From: an uncultured Prevotella sp.
Lineage (GTDB): Bacteria > Bacteroidota > Bacteroidia > Bacteroidales > Bacteroidaceae
DNA length: 9,726 bases
Direction of reading: 5' to 3'
NCBI GenBank assembly: GCA_938023885.1
Contig: CALJCU010000018.1
Coordinates: 1 to 9,726 of the forward strand
Positions 1 to 6,401 of this stretch are shown in pieces (within the stretch, counting starts at the first letter, position 1; each line of letters begins with the position of its first letter). The notes under the pieces were generated by a model. The model was not told the origin of the DNA. It made no database searches and saw only the letters and a program-made list of their open reading frames with translations. The translations under genes and the position numbers were made by a program.

Positions 1-826
1 CACAAGAGAGGAAAGATCCCACCCGAAAAATTGGATAGAATTACGAACACAAACTTGACACTTTAATTGGTAATATTACAAATATCGTTCTTACTTGTAC
101 TAGTTTTAGAGGTAAAGATTATGGTCCCAATGATTTTGATGCACCTCTCGGCTATAAATCTATAGAGGGTACAAAGAAAGGTACTTGGAAAGGAAACTGT
201 AATCTGGTTGGTTTTAAAACAAAACGTCAGGTTAGGGTAACAAATATTGAAGTTACTGTAGACAAATCCAAGGATAGCAAAGTAGATGCGACAATCTCTG
301 CTGTCGGATGGGCAACTTATGTTAGTACGAAAGCTATCGACTTTACATGTTCGGGTGCAAAGGCATTTGTTGCCAAGTATGATGCGAAAGCCAACACTAT
401 CAATCTCAAAAAAGTTGATCAGATTCCTGCTAATACGCCGGTAGTACTGAAAGGCAATGTAGGCAGTTATATTTTTCCACAGATAAATAGTGCTAAGACA
501 GTAACCAACAATGACTTAAAGTTTAATACCGAGGATTTTGTAGTGACGAAAGACAAGACTTATTATGGTCTTGCTATGAAGGGGAAGGCTGTGGCTTTTA
601 TCCCATCGAGAATGGAGAAACAGTGCCTGCTTATAAAGGCTACCTTATTATTTCAGATCCTTCTGCTGCAAAGCCCTTTTATCCTTTTGCTATTGCGACG
701 GGTATTAAGCCTACTGTCCTGAGGCCTGTTCAGCCAAATGTGCGCTACAATCTTGCGGGCCAGCGTGTCAGTGACAGTTACAAGGGCGTAGTAATTGAGA
801 ATGGTAAGAAATTCGTTGTAAAGTAA
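1..826 (+). pseudogene. Secreted/surface protein, C-terminal part, frameshifted (Prevotella-type C-terminal repeat and tail)
   Basis: This is the 3' part of a gene that starts before the window. Three reading frames must be joined: one ends in TAA at 64-66, a second runs from about 60 to 600, and a third runs from about 599 to the TAA at 824-826. Each join is repaired by adding one T, to the T run at 62-64 and to the one at 596-599. The repaired protein has a beta-sandwich-like segment (ITNIVLTC...GTWKG...QVRVTNIEV), a second segment of the type GWATYVS...DF...AKAFVAKYD...PANTPVVLKG, and ends YNLAGQRV...VIENGKKFVVK. I recognise this order from Prevotella extracellular proteins and infer an exported surface protein whose catalytic or binding part lies upstream. 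Whether the frameshifts are genuine or sequencing errors cannot be told here. No enzymatic function can be assigned. Confidence 0.72.
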
Positions 827-854
827 AATAATAGCAGCCTAATATTAAACAGTT

Positions 855-1064
855 ATGAAAAAGATACATTCCTCTCCTGTAGTGCGTGTCATGACAATTG
901 ATACAACGTTTTCGGTGATGGCAGCATCCGATAGTTCCGCACAGACTTTTCAAGAGAAAGTCAAAAACTACACCTTTGAGCAGGACGGTGTGCGAGACGG
1001 CTCTTCCATAAAAGGTTCTGAAATTCTTGCAAAGCCCATGTTGTGGGATGAAAGTGTGGACTAG
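855..1064 (+). CDS. Small Bacteroidales-type protein of unknown function (69 aa)
   Basis: The ATG at 855 lies 28 bases after the stop of the surface-protein gene, and the frame ends in TAG just before a strong terminator, so it is probably the last gene of that transcript. The start MKKIHSSPVVRVMTIDTT fits a pattern I know from many small Prevotella and Bacteroides proteins: K-K-x-[YH]-x-x-P-x-[VI]-x-V-x-x-[IL], then a small, polar, acidic body and a C-terminal W-D-[DE] (here LWDESVD). The N-terminus is basic and moderately hydrophobic but not a classical signal peptide. There are no cysteines and no membrane segment. The function is unknown. The position, in-frame start and terminator support a real gene; its short length is the main reason for doubt. 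Confidence 0.6.
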   Translation: MKKIHSSPVVRVMTIDTTFSVMAASDSSAQTFQEKVKNYTFEQDGVRDGSSIKGSEILAKPMLWDESVD

Positions 1065-1090
1065 TAAGTTCTTTTCAAGAACAAATAATG

Positions 1091-1120
1091 TAGGGCGGGC
1101 TTTGTGCTCGCCCTATTTTT
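1091..1120 (+). terminator. Strong rho-independent terminator
   Basis: A 10-bp stem pairs TAGGGCGGGC with GCTCGCCCTA (one G-T wobble) around the 5-base loop TTTGT, and five T residues follow directly. It lies 27 bases after the stop of the small protein gene and should end the plus-strand unit. Read on the minus strand, the stem is followed by the moderately T-rich cattatttg, so it may also stop transcripts coming from the arabinofuranosidase gene. Confidence 0.9.
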
Positions 1121-1157
1121 ATGGTGTTTAGCTTCATCCCTTCTCTGTCGTGTGTTT

Positions 1158-1173
1158 CAGCACGCTTGTGCTG
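1158..1173. other. Perfect stem-loop downstream of the arabinofuranosidase gene
   Basis: CAGCAC and GTGCTG pair perfectly over 6 bp around the loop GCTT. The hairpin lies 33 bases past the stop of the minus-strand GH51 gene. On that strand it is followed by AAACACAC rather than T residues, so it is not a standard intrinsic terminator. It might protect the 3' end of the mRNA or help termination. Confidence 0.35.
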
Positions 1174-1205
1174 TCAGGGTAGGGACGCAGCTTTTTACCA
1201 GTCGC

Positions 1206-3170
1206 CTAATAAACGAGCACATTCACCGAATAAGGTACCAGCGTCATCTTAAACGTCTTGCCCGTTTTCATCTTAGTTGTTGTCGGTACGATGTTGCGTG
1301 GGTGGTCGATGCTGTTGGTGTCCTCCGGCTTATCAGACTTCAGTACGGTCCACACGCCTTTGTTGCCTGTCTTGGCTCCGGCATTGGCAATATTCACTGT
1401 CAGCGACGTAGCTCCCCCATTGACGAGCTTCAGATAGACCTTGCCGGTCTTGGCATCACGGGTAGCGGAATAATAGAGCTGATCCATCTTCGCACCCTTG
1501 ACATCCATCGTCGGCACACCATTGACCTCGACAGGTACAATCCTGTCACCCACATTTCCTGCAAACATACACTGGGCATAGTAAGACGGGGAGCCATAGG
1601 CGTTGAGGGCATCGTAGCCGATAAGGTCACTCTTCCACTGCATGCCGTGAGGGTTGACATTAACGAAGAGCGGAGCATAACAGTGGGCGATGACGATGTC
1701 GGAGTTGCGCTCCATGCCTGCCATCCACGCAGCGTCTCCGAGCGCTGCATTCATGTTTGTCGTCGGCTCTCCCTCACGCGAGGCCCACTCGCCACAGAAG
1801 ATCTTCGGACCCTGACGATCGTAACTGTCATACTGGTGGAAGGCACGGTACATGTCTGCAGTGTTGCGGTAATAGTGCCCATCGATGACGTCGTATTTCA
1901 CGTCTTCTACACCCGTTGCCTTGGCATCATCCGCCATTCTTTTGGCATCGACGGTAGAGATGAGCTGCAGCTGCGGATACTTGGCCTTGATAGCCTCGTA
2001 GAACTTTTTGAAACGTCCGGGATAGCTCGCTGAGTTGTCGAAGAAGTCCTCGTTGCCGATTTCGACATAATGGAGCGGGAACGGTGCGGGATGACCGTCC
2101 TTGACACGCTGTGCACCCCACTTGGTCTCGGGCCCGCCGACGACATACTCGATCTCGTCCAGGGCATCGCGCACGAAGCCGCCGACATAGTCGCCCGTGA
2201 CATAGTCGCCGTTGAGCGTATAGCCGGCAAAGACTGCCAGGAGCGGCTCGGCACCGATATCCTCAGTCCACTCGAGGAACTCGAGGAGCCCCATGCCGTC
2301 GGTACTGGGATAGCCCCACGGACTCATGTGGCCCGGCCGCTCATCGGGATCACCTACGGTACGCTTCCAGTCGAAGCGGTTGCGGAAGTCGTTGCCCTCA
2401 ACATAATTGCCGCCGGGGAACCGCAGGAACTTCGGATGCATAGCCCGCATCATCGTCATCAGGTCACGCCGCAGTCCGTTGGGCCGGTTGTTGAACGTCT
2501 CGGGGAAGAGCGTGACACGCGCCAGCCAGTACTTTCCGCCCTCATCCGCCGTGATGCAGAACTTCGTATCCTTTGTCCCCTTGACCGAAGCAGGCGCAGA
2601 AAGCAAGAAAGCATGCTGGCTCCATGTTTTTCCGATACCTGTGACCTGGGTACTGGCATAGACGGTCTTGCCATCCGTGCTGATGAGCGAGACCGTGAAA
2701 GAAGCAGGGGTGCTGCCGTCAGTCTTGGCATAGAAAGCACCGTTGTAGTGTTCGTTCGGACGTATGGGAAAGCCCCAGTAACCGTCATTGAGGAGCCGGG
2801 ATCCCCGGGCTGCCTCCCACCGCAGTGACCTGGGATTGGCGCGGTTGATGCCCTCCTTCTGCTCGATAGCGATCTTGCTTGCGTCCGTGTCAGAGAGTGT
2901 CCAGAACTTCGGGCCTCCACTCTTCCATGGTGTTCAGGGGTTGGGCTGCTGTCCGTTCCGGTCTTCCTTGAAGGATGTGTTGCGGATGAGCTGTGCATAG
3001 AGTCCGCCCTCATAGGAATAGTTGATCTCCTCGGTCATCAGTCCATAAAGCGTCGGACTGACGGTTTTGTCGGCCTCGTCAAGATGCAGGGTAAATGTCG
3101 TCTGGGCAGGAAGCAGTGTGCTCAGTGCCAGGCTCATCCCTAAGGCCATTGTTCGTAAATTGCTTTTCAT
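1206..3170 (-). pseudogene. Secreted alpha-L-arabinofuranosidase, GH51, with an in-frame TGA at codon 79
   Basis: The enzyme would release arabinofuranosyl side chains from arabinoxylan or arabinan. One continuous frame of 654 codons plus the final TAG runs from the ATG at 3170. A GTG three codons upstream is less likely, because the signal peptide MKSNLRTMALGMSLALSTLLPAQ begins at the ATG. The mature start has the GH51 motif YGLMTEEINYSYEGGLYAQLIRN. A carbohydrate-binding-like beta sandwich follows (GYWGFPIRPNEHYNGAFYA), then a TIM barrel with the acid/base Glu374 in EIGNED and the nucleophile Glu461 in CGEWA, and a C-terminal beta domain ending LVPYSVNVLVY. Codon 79 (2934-2936) is TGA, between QQPNP and TPWKSGG; the frame is the same on both sides, so this is a nonsense change and not a frameshift. 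The first in-frame ATG after it lies inside the TIM barrel, so no useful restart is possible. The stretch is GC-richer than its surroundings. Family assignment is firm; loss of function is inferred. Confidence 0.88.
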
Positions 3171-3353
3171 GGTTAACACAATTAAAGTGATGCCGAAAAA
3201 TTAGGAAGAATATGCCTAAAAGACATTAGTGTTTGTATCATTTGGACTAGTAATAAGTTGCATACTCCGTGATAAACCGTTGTAAGACATACAAAAGATA
3301 CAAATGAAAAGTTCTTTGAAACATTTAGATACATCTGGAACAAGTTAATACAA

Positions 3354-3361
3354 TATCTTTG
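3354..3361 (+). promoter_or_regulatory. Bacteroidota -7 promoter box (TATCTTTG)
   Basis: TATCTTTG matches the Bacteroidota -7 consensus TAnnTTTG. No clear TTG -33 box sits at the usual distance. Transcription would begin near 3367, which rules out the ATG at 3364 and makes the ATG at 3385 the start of the esterase-like gene, with a very short leader. The 214-base gap to the divergent GH51 gene also holds TAATTTTT on the minus strand (3203-3196), a weaker -7 candidate for that gene; I see nothing else there. Confidence 0.6.
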
Positions 3362-3384
3362 CAATGTCAATAATAACAATCAAT

Positions 3385-3768
3385 ATGAACAAGACATTAT
3401 TATTTATCTTCTCGGCAATATTCTTTGCCACTAACGCCTGTGGACAGGTAAAGGAAGACTTCCAGCCAAGTGAACTGAACCAACCCGGGCAGCAGTATCC
3501 TATGGTCAACTCCCAGGGCTATGCTCGTTTTCGTATCAAGGCCCCTGGGGCTTCTTCTGTCAAGGTTACCCTGGGATTAGGTGGCAGTGGCGGCACCGAA
3601 CTGACCAAAGACGCAGAAGGTGTGTGGACTGGTACGACAGCCGGACCTATGGACAAAGGGTTCCATTATTACCACATGATTATTGATGGTGCGGTGGTCA
3701 ACGATCCCGGCACCAACAACTTCTACGGCTCATGCCGTTGGCAGAGTGGCATTGAGATACCGGCCTAA
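3385..3768 (+). CDS. Truncated CE1 feruloyl-esterase-type protein: signal peptide plus CBM48-like domain only
   Basis: This 127-residue protein starts with the signal peptide MNKTLLFIFSAIFFATNACG; Cys19 gives a weak lipobox, so it could be a lipoprotein. Residues about 24-125 form a CBM48/E-set-like domain: PGQQYPMVNSQGYARFRIKA, then VKVTLGLGGSGGTELTKDA, then GVWTGTTAGPMDKGFHYYH and DPGTNNFYGS. I know this as the N-terminal module of Fae1A-like CE1 esterases of Bacteroides and Prevotella (about 380-400 residues), which remove ferulate from arabinoxylan. Here TAA TGA follows GIEIPA, where the alpha/beta-hydrolase domain should begin, and none of the three forward frames beyond continues it. 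There is no esterase Ser-His-Asp site. It could be a degraded gene or, less likely, a free-standing binding module. The ATG 21 bases upstream is rejected because it lies beside the promoter box. It is divergent from the functionally related GH51 gene. Confidence 0.75.
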   Translation: MNKTLLFIFSAIFFATNACGQVKEDFQPSELNQPGQQYPMVNSQGYARFRIKAPGASSVKVTLGLGGSGGTELTKDAEGVWTGTTAGPMDKGFHYYHMIIDGAVVNDPGTNNFYGSCRWQSGIEIPA

Positions 3769-4105
3769 TGAAGCGGGGCTTTTGATGTCTTCCTTTCCTC
3801 AACGGAGAGCTTATCTCAGTTCCCGAAAATTTTCTGTGTTTCTAAATTCATTTCCATGATTCTTTCCTCCTATATTTAATGTGCAGCACAGTGATGGTGC
3901 CGTAAGGTTACAGTGATGCGAGCCATAATTCATCATCGTCGATTGTGTCCTGCATCTTAATCCATTCGTCTTTCAGTTGAGGGTACATCTGCCAAAGTTT
4001 GACAAGTTGTTGTGTAATTTTACAAATGAAATTGAAGGTAAGATTATGGCACTATAAAAAAAGTGATATATCTCTTAATTATTTCATTTTATCTACCTTT
4101 CATTT
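3769..4105. other. AT-rich gap without a convincing gene
   Basis: This 337-base stretch separates the truncated esterase gene from the 3' end of the convergent peptide-transporter gene. It holds no ORF of normal size, no clear intrinsic terminator and no recognisable insertion-sequence ends. The minus strand shows two short coding-like pieces: an open stretch at 4051-3908 (separate entry) and a 13-codon ORF from the ATG at 3857 to the TGA at 3816 (MEMNLETQKIFGN). The latter follows the SD-like AGGAGG, which is rare in this phylum. The gap may be a scar of DNA loss or insertion. Confidence 0.45.
3908..4051 (-). pseudogene. Possible remnant of an unidentified protein C-terminus
   Basis: The minus-strand frame is open from the TAG at 4054-4052 to the TAA at 3910-3908, and reads KITQQLVKLWQMYPQLKDEW, then IKMQDTIDDDELWLASL. 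The composition (amphipathic helix, acidic patch, tryptophans) looks like real protein and not antisense noise. The only ATG (3988) would give just 26 residues, so any original start is gone. I do not recognise the family. It could be chance. Confidence 0.22.
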
Positions 4106-5638
4106 TTACGCGACCTTTTCCAATTTCTTCATCACAGAGAAGATGAAAACGAAGCTGGCAAGGCAAAGACCGACAAGTACACCCCACACGCCGGATAGCG
4201 GAATGTTGTTCCAGAGATAAGCCGGTATCTGAACGAGGAAATTGCCAATAGCTGTAGCACCAAACCAGCAACCCATCATCACACCCTGATATTTCTGAGG
4301 GGCGACCTTACTGACGAAGCTGATGCCCATCGGGGAAAGGAGCAGTTCTGCAAAGGTCAAGACAAGATAGGTGCAGACAAGCCATAACGGACTCACGCGC
4401 TGTGGGTCATCGGCGGGATAACTGGCATGATAGCTCAAGCCGATAGATGCAATGATCATGATGATATAGCCGATGCCAGCCACAAGCATACCAAAACCAA
4501 TCTTACGCGGTGCAGACGGCTCCCTGTGCTTCGAAGCCAGCCAACTGAAGAGTGCCATGCTGACAGGAGTAAGCATTACGACAAAGCAAGGGTTGAACTG
4601 CTGGAAGAGGGGCACATCCACGCTCACGGTCCCGTTAGCTGAGAGATTGTACTTATATCCCAAGAAAGCGGCACAGACGAGGATGACGAGGCCTGCGATG
4701 GTCTTGCCTTTAGAGGTCTTGCTCTGAAAGAGTGCGAAGAGAGCATAAACGAGCACGATAACGCCCAACAGGTTCGTCACGTCAAAGAGCATGCCCACGA
4801 GTCCATGAGCTGTAGTCTGCGTGAAGTCGCGTGCAAAATAAGTCAGTGTCAGGCCATTCTGATGAAAAGCCATCCAGAAGAAGATAACAACGGCAAAGAC
4901 AAGGAAGAGAGCCACAAGACGACTATGAGTGTCGGCTTTCTCCTCGGGTGTTTCCTCATGAACCTCAGCCGTAAGTTTTGCTTCAGCTTTTCCGCCTTTC
5001 TTCTTTGTATTGATAACCTGTGCAAAGGTCCATCTGAAACCATAATAGACAGCGATAGAGACAACAAGTGACAGGCAAGCCACACCAAAAGCATAATGAT
5101 AAGCTGAAGCCTCAGAAGCACCTAAGGCTGTCATTGCCCAGGCATGGAGCTTTGTGGCTGCCGTAGGTGCAAAGAGCGCACCGATATTGATAGCCATATA
5201 AAAGATGGAGAAACCAGCGTCACGCTGATCGGAATATTTAGGATCATCATAGAGATTGCCCACCATGACCTGCAAGTTTCCTTTGAAAAGCGATGTGCCC
5301 ACACTGATGAGAAGCAGGGCAACTGACATGATCACGACAGCTGCCGCTCCTGCTCCCGCGGGGACAGCAAGAAGAAGGTAGCCGATGAACATCACAAGGA
5401 TACCGAACGTTACGCACCTGCTGAAGCCTATCTTGTCAGCTACAGCACCACCTAGGATAGGCAAGAAATAGACAAGCATCAGAAATGTAGAGTAAACGGT
5501 ACCTGCAAGGCCCTCACCCCATCCAAAATTAGCTTGTAGAAAAAGTACAAAAATGGCAAGCATCGTGTAGTAGCCAAAGCGCTCACCCGTATTAGCAAGG
5601 GCTAACGCATAGAGCCCTTTTGGTTGGTTTTCAAACAT
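4106..5638 (-). CDS. POT/PTR2 family proton-coupled di-/tripeptide transporter (MFS)
   Basis: A 510-residue inner-membrane protein with many hydrophobic helices, expected to import small peptides with protons. POT family signatures are in order: NTGERFGYY in TM1 (residues 16-24, equivalent of ExxERFxYY), GTSLFKGNLQVMVGNLYDD (114-132, with Lys119), FYMAINIG (146-153, the FYxxINxG motif) and FAELLLSPMG with Glu431 in a late helix. Between TM6 and TM7 lies a hydrophilic Lys/Glu-rich segment (about 210-240). The first Glu of the ExxER motif is Asn16. The length is normal for bacterial members. The ATG at 5638 follows the stop of the outer-membrane protein gene by 23 bases and is the third gene of the LysM-led operon. 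The gene ends in TAA. The exact substrate (dipeptides, tripeptides or another compound) cannot be read from the sequence. Confidence 0.93.
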   Translation of the reverse strand: MFENQPKGLYALALANTGERFGYYTMLAIFVLFLQANFGWGEGLAGTVYSTFLMLVYFLPILGGAVADKIGFSRCVTFGILVMFIGYLLLAVPAGAGAAAVVIMSVALLLISVGTSLFKGNLQVMVGNLYDDPKYSDQRDAGFSIFYMAINIGALFAPTAATKLHAWAMTALGASEASAYHYAFGVACLSLVVSIAVYYGFRWTFAQVINTKKKGGKAEAKLTAEVHEETPEEKADTHSRLVALFLVFAVVIFFWMAFHQNGLTLTYFARDFTQTTAHGLVGMLFDVTNLLGVIVLVYALFALFQSKTSKGKTIAGLVILVCAAFLGYKYNLSANGTVSVDVPLFQQFNPCFVVMLTPVSMALFSWLASKHREPSAPRKIGFGMLVAGIGYIIMIIASIGLSYHASYPADDPQRVSPLWLVCTYLVLTFAELLLSPMGISFVSKVAPQKYQGVMMGCWFGATAIGNFLVQIPAYLWNNIPLSGVWGVLVGLCLASFVFIFSVMKKLEKVA

Positions 5639-5661
5639 ATACTTTAGTTTAATTTAATAGT

Positions 5662-6396
5662 TTATTTCATAATGTCCATGAGCCATCCTAACTTAATCAT
5701 GATGGTCCCGTAGTTGCTTGAGCCGAAATAGTCGCGTTTAGAGTCGCCAAAGATATTGCCGAGACCGTAATAATAACGTGCCTCAAGCGTAAAACGCCCC
5801 AGATTCCTCGTTGCCAGTTCCATACCGATACCTGCAGCAATGCCATAATCGAACTTGTTCTCTACTTTCATCGTGTCCTGTGCCACGATGGTGTTGGCAC
5901 GGTCTGTCATGTTGCGCTTATCCCAATCAAAATTGGACTTGGTGCTCTCGTTGATGTACACACCAAACTGTGGCCCGGCATTAACAAAGAAGTTTACACC
6001 TTTATTCTCGCGCCCCCAAGCAAGATGAGCGAGGAAAGGAACCTGGATATAATTGACCGTCCGCTCGTATTTTTCTGGTTGTCCCGAGACAGAGTTTGTC
6101 ACAGGTTGGTCACTCGTATCAAGAATATTCTCCCTCCAGCCCATCTGACTGAAATTTACCTCAGCCTGTACAGATGCAATGGTAGAGAAATATCTCTCTA
6201 CAGTGTAGCGCACTGTGAATCCAAAATTCATACCGCCTTTCATGTTCTGCACAACCTTAGGCGTAAAACGGACAGAGGTCAGGTTATAGCCCGCATTACC
6301 TCCGATGGAGAGCGTATTACGGTGCTCGCCTATCTGCGCCTGGACAAACAGTGGAAAGCATAAGGCAATGAATAAAAGTCTATAAGATAATCTCAT
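5662..6396 (-). CDS. PorT-like outer-membrane beta-barrel protein
   Basis: A 244-residue protein with the signal peptide MRLSYRLLFIALCFPLFVQA, then a mature part of alternating strands with aromatic girdles: LSIGGNAGYNL, FGFTVRYTVERYFS, ASVQAEVNFSQMGW, VNYIQVPFLAHLAWG, FFVNAGPQFGVYI, DYGIAAGIGMEL, FTLEARYYYGLGNIF, and a last strand before the C-terminus GTIMIKLGWLMDIMK. The 'YIQVPFL...F...GP.FG' core is typical of the PorT/OMP_b-brl_2 family. By analogy it is a small barrel of about 8-10 strands. The function of most members is unknown; a few are part of the T9SS, but nothing here identifies this one as the secretion component itself. It starts 5 bases after the stop of the LysM gene and is surely co-transcribed with it. 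Confidence 0.88.
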   Translation of the reverse strand: MRLSYRLLFIALCFPLFVQAQIGEHRNTLSIGGNAGYNLTSVRFTPKVVQNMKGGMNFGFTVRYTVERYFSTIASVQAEVNFSQMGWRENILDTSDQPVTNSVSGQPEKYERTVNYIQVPFLAHLAWGRENKGVNFFVNAGPQFGVYINESTKSNFDWDKRNMTDRANTIVAQDTMKVENKFDYGIAAGIGMELATRNLGRFTLEARYYYGLGNIFGDSKRDYFGSSNYGTIMIKLGWLMDIMK

Positions 6397-6401
6397 AAAT
6401 A

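Noticed and set aside
1104..2033. 309-codon open frame on the plus strand
   Set aside because: It lies antisense to the GH51 gene in a GC-rich region. Its Arg/His/Val-rich translation resembles no family, and the opposite frame carries all GH51 motifs.
2187..2214. Short direct repeat (acatagtcgcc twice)
   Set aside because: It simply encodes the two GDYV units in the GH51 protein; no sign of a mobile or regulatory repeat.
2070..2828. 252-codon open frame on the plus strand
   Set aside because: It too is antisense to the GH51 gene, with no recognisable domain. It arises from codon bias on the opposite strand.
2934..2936. Genome-wide recoding of TGA, or selenocysteine
   Set aside because: TGA ends the LysM gene at 6404-6402 just before the next gene. 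GH51 enzymes are not selenoproteins, and I see no hairpin of SECIS type beside the codon.
2459..3013. 184-codon minus-strand frame that crosses the TGA site in another frame
   Set aside because: Considered as a sign of a frameshift in the GH51 gene, but its translation is Ser/Arg-rich noise. The GH51 sequence continues in the original frame on both sides of the TGA.
3182..3379. 65-codon minus-strand frame between the GH51 and esterase genes
   Set aside because: It fills an AT-rich promoter region, overlaps the predicted -7 box and start of the divergent gene, and has no recognisable feature.
3364..3384. Upstream ATG for the esterase-like protein
   Set aside because: It lies 3 bases after the TATCTTTG box, before the expected transcript start; the signal peptide begins at 3385.
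4050..4105. Possible terminator of the peptide-transporter operon (aagagatatatcacttttttt on the minus strand)
   Set aside because: The stem is very short, AT-rich and mismatched; the T run alone is not enough evidence.
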